Below, piece by piece: positions 7,243-8,431 of a DNA stretch of 8,431 nucleotides; the first letter of the stretch is position 1; each line of letters begins with the position of its first letter. The notes beneath the pieces are model-generated. The model had not been told where the DNA came from. It saw nothing but the letters and a program-made list of their open reading frames with translations, and ran no database searches. The stretch comes from Candidatus Sumerlaeota bacterium. Lineage in GTDB: Bacteria; Sumerlaeota; T1SED10-198M. The stretch is taken from positions 1 through 8,431 of the forward strand of contig PWGE01000207.1 of the NCBI GenBank assembly GCA_003554345.1. The letters run 5' to 3'. The position numbers and the translations under genes were made by a program.

Positions 7243-8043
7243 TTATTCCCATTCAAAAACCTTTTGAATGACTGGAGAACCATATACAGCAGCTCCGGTA
7301 TATACTATGAGATTTGGTAATATTTGAGTTTTTCCCCCTCCATGGGTGTGTCCACAAAGTACGGTCATCTTTTTATGAGGATGTTGAATCATTGCATTTT
7401 TGAGAACCGTTCCCGTGGCTTTACAGGCAAAGAAAGGCAACCAATGAGCATTCCCTGGTTTACCCTTGTATAATGAGGCTTCCCTGAAGGGTGGAACATG
7501 AGTTAAGACAACAATATGTTCTGAATTGGAAAGAGCTTCCGGGAGAACCTTTTTCAAATGAGAAGCCCCCTCTTCCCCGAGTGTTTGTATTTTCTGTAAT
7601 AGTCTTTTCTTCGAGAGTCTTTTCAGTTCAGCAATCAATTTAAAATCATTTAACTGTACATGAGATTGATAAAATTCCCCCAGGCGTCCGTCTCCCCATC
7701 CTTCATGTCCTATCAAGGCTGTTTTTTCTGTCAATTTTACCACCCCTGAGTTATGGAGCCAGAATAAATTATGCGAGGTATGTACGAATTCTTTTAGATT
7801 GGTTCTTACCTTTTCAATTGAACCAAAGTAATAATCATGGTTACCCAGTACAAAATAGATTTGTAAAGTAAGGGATTCCTGCATCTTTTTCAGATAATAT
7901 AACAAAGAGGGTGCTTGGGCTATATCACCGCCAACAAGAAGGCAGTCAGCATCCTGCTGTTGAAGTTCAGATAAAAATGATTGCAAATTTTCGTTGCTTA
8001 GAAATTCCAGATGAATGTCATTAATCCAGATTGCTCTTATCAT
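7243..8043 (-). CDS. Calcineurin-like metallophosphoesterase
   Basis: A 266-residue cytosolic phosphoesterase with all the metal-binding motifs of the superfamily in order: D9-x-H11 in INDIHLEF, VGGD ending at D40, GNHD at 67-70, a histidine in VVLTHVPPF (H182) and GHTH at 231-234. These coordinate the two-metal centre that hydrolyses phosphomono- or phosphodiester bonds. The substrate cannot be told from sequence; candidates are nucleotides, cyclic nucleotides or phospholipid headgroups. No signal peptide is present. GAAAGG lies just before the ATG, with a TATTAT box (8055-8060 on the plus strand) slightly further upstream but no matching -35. It stands alone, in the same direction as the rRNA operon and beyond that operon's terminator. 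No clear terminator follows it. Confidence 0.92.
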   Translation of the reverse strand: MIRAIWINDIHLEFLSNENLQSFLSELQQQDADCLLVGGDIAQAPSLLYYLKKMQESLTLQIYFVLGNHDYYFGSIEKVRTNLKEFVHTSHNLFWLHNSGVVKLTEKTALIGHEGWGDGRLGEFYQSHVQLNDFKLIAELKRLSKKRLLQKIQTLGEEGASHLKKVLPEALSNSEHIVVLTHVPPFREASLYKGKPGNAHWLPFFACKATGTVLKNAMIQHPHKKMTVLCGHTHGGGKTQILPNLIVYTGAAVYGSPVIQKVFEWE

Positions 8044-8280
8044 AGACCTTTCTTATAATACATGCTGAAAATAAGAATACCACCATTATTTAGTGATCAG
8101 CTGTCAGTATTCGACGTACAAATAATCCTGTAAAAGTTTTTTAAACTGCCAATGCACGCAGATGAACCACGATTACGAAAGTATTAATAATGTTTGTGGC
8201 AGAGACCGGGCATTCCTCTCTATGGGTTGGTAATATCATTACAATATGTCTACTCCCCACCCCGATTTGAATATTTAAGG

Positions 8281-8341
8281 AACCGGCACATTACAGGTGA
8301 AAGGAAAATTCAGGCAAAGGCCACTTGTAATTTTACCGGTT
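8281..8341. repeat. Long imperfect inverted repeat in the 8044-8353 spacer
   Basis: AACCGG (8281-8286) pairs with CCGGTT (8336-8341). After a small internal loop, ATTACAGGTG (8290-8299) pairs with CACTTGTAAT (8322-8331), with one G-T pair. The loop is about 22 bases. It sits just past the rRNA terminator, and no run of T follows it, so it is not a standard terminator. The rest of the 8044-8353 spacer holds no gene; a stretch at 8152-8175 (CACGCAGATGAACCACGATT) resembles a simple dispersed intergenic motif. Confidence 0.5.
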
Positions 8342-8353
8342 TCTTTCGCAAGC

Positions 8354-8392
8354 AAAAAAAAAGGCGCCTTCGCTTTTTGCCGCGAAGGCGCC
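8354..8392 (-). terminator. Rho-independent terminator of the rRNA operon
   Basis: On the minus strand, GGCGCCTTCGC (8392 to 8382) is followed by an 8-base loop, then GCGAAGGCGCC (8373 to 8363) and nine T residues (8362 to 8354). The 11-bp stem is perfect and GC-rich. It lies about ten bases after the 5S rRNA 3' end and would stop transcription of that operon before the metallophosphoesterase gene. Confidence 0.95.
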
Positions 8393-8400
8393 CGCATATC

Positions 8401-8431
8401 TCAATCCGGCAACGACCTACTCTTCCGCTCC
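8401..8431 (-). rRNA. rrf: 5S ribosomal RNA, 3' end only
   Basis: The minus strand reads GGAAGAGTAGGTCGTTGCCG, then GATTGA, matching the conserved 3' end of bacterial 5S rRNA (GAGAGTAGG..GC.GCCGG). Only about 30 bases are present; the rest lies beyond the right edge. The exact 3' end is uncertain by a few bases. The strong terminator directly after it supports the call. It implies 23S and 16S rRNA genes further right on the minus strand. Confidence 0.85.

Overview
The window looks like bacterial chromosome, moderately AT-rich, with compact housekeeping genes separated by long repeat-filled spacers. A lipoprotein signal peptide with a loose lipobox (ending LFSC) suggests a Gram-negative-type envelope. 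A spirochaete or related lineage would fit, but nothing here fixes the taxon, so treat that as a weak inference.

Layout, left to right. Positions 1-491 hold a degenerate, purine-rich, non-coding repeat. Positions 492-1465 (minus strand) hold a RhuM-Fic type gene broken by an in-frame TAA and a one-base deletion; the Fic motif survives downstream of both lesions. Positions 1466-2089 hold short AT-rich direct repeats, two partial copies of the purine-rich repeat and the argG promoter region, which carries two perfect spaced palindromes. Positions 2090-4921 (plus strand) hold argG (argininosuccinate synthase), then a RdgB/HAM1 (d)ITP/XTP pyrophosphatase overlapping it by 8 bases, then a DUF2156 / LPG-synthase C-terminal-like protein 77 bases further on; together these probably form one operon. 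Positions 4922-5351 hold another repeat copy and a sigma-70-like promoter. Positions 5352-6524 hold a kelch-type beta-propeller lipoprotein. Positions 6525-7242 hold the best-preserved repeat copy, then unassigned AT-rich sequence with a 45-codon minus-strand ORF. Positions 7243-8043 (minus) hold a complete calcineurin-like metallophosphoesterase. Positions 8044-8353 contain no gene but do contain a long imperfect inverted repeat. The right edge carries a strong rho-independent terminator and the 3' end of a 5S rRNA, both on the minus strand, so an rRNA operon lies just beyond the window and ends here.

The known genes cover arginine synthesis, nucleotide-pool cleaning and possibly lipid or surface modification; they do not form an obvious single system. 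The two most unusual items are the ~190-200 bp same-orientation intergenic repeat, with modules in a fixed order, that borders the lipoprotein gene on both sides, and the recently broken RhuM-Fic gene. No CRISPR array, tRNA or insertion sequence was recognised.
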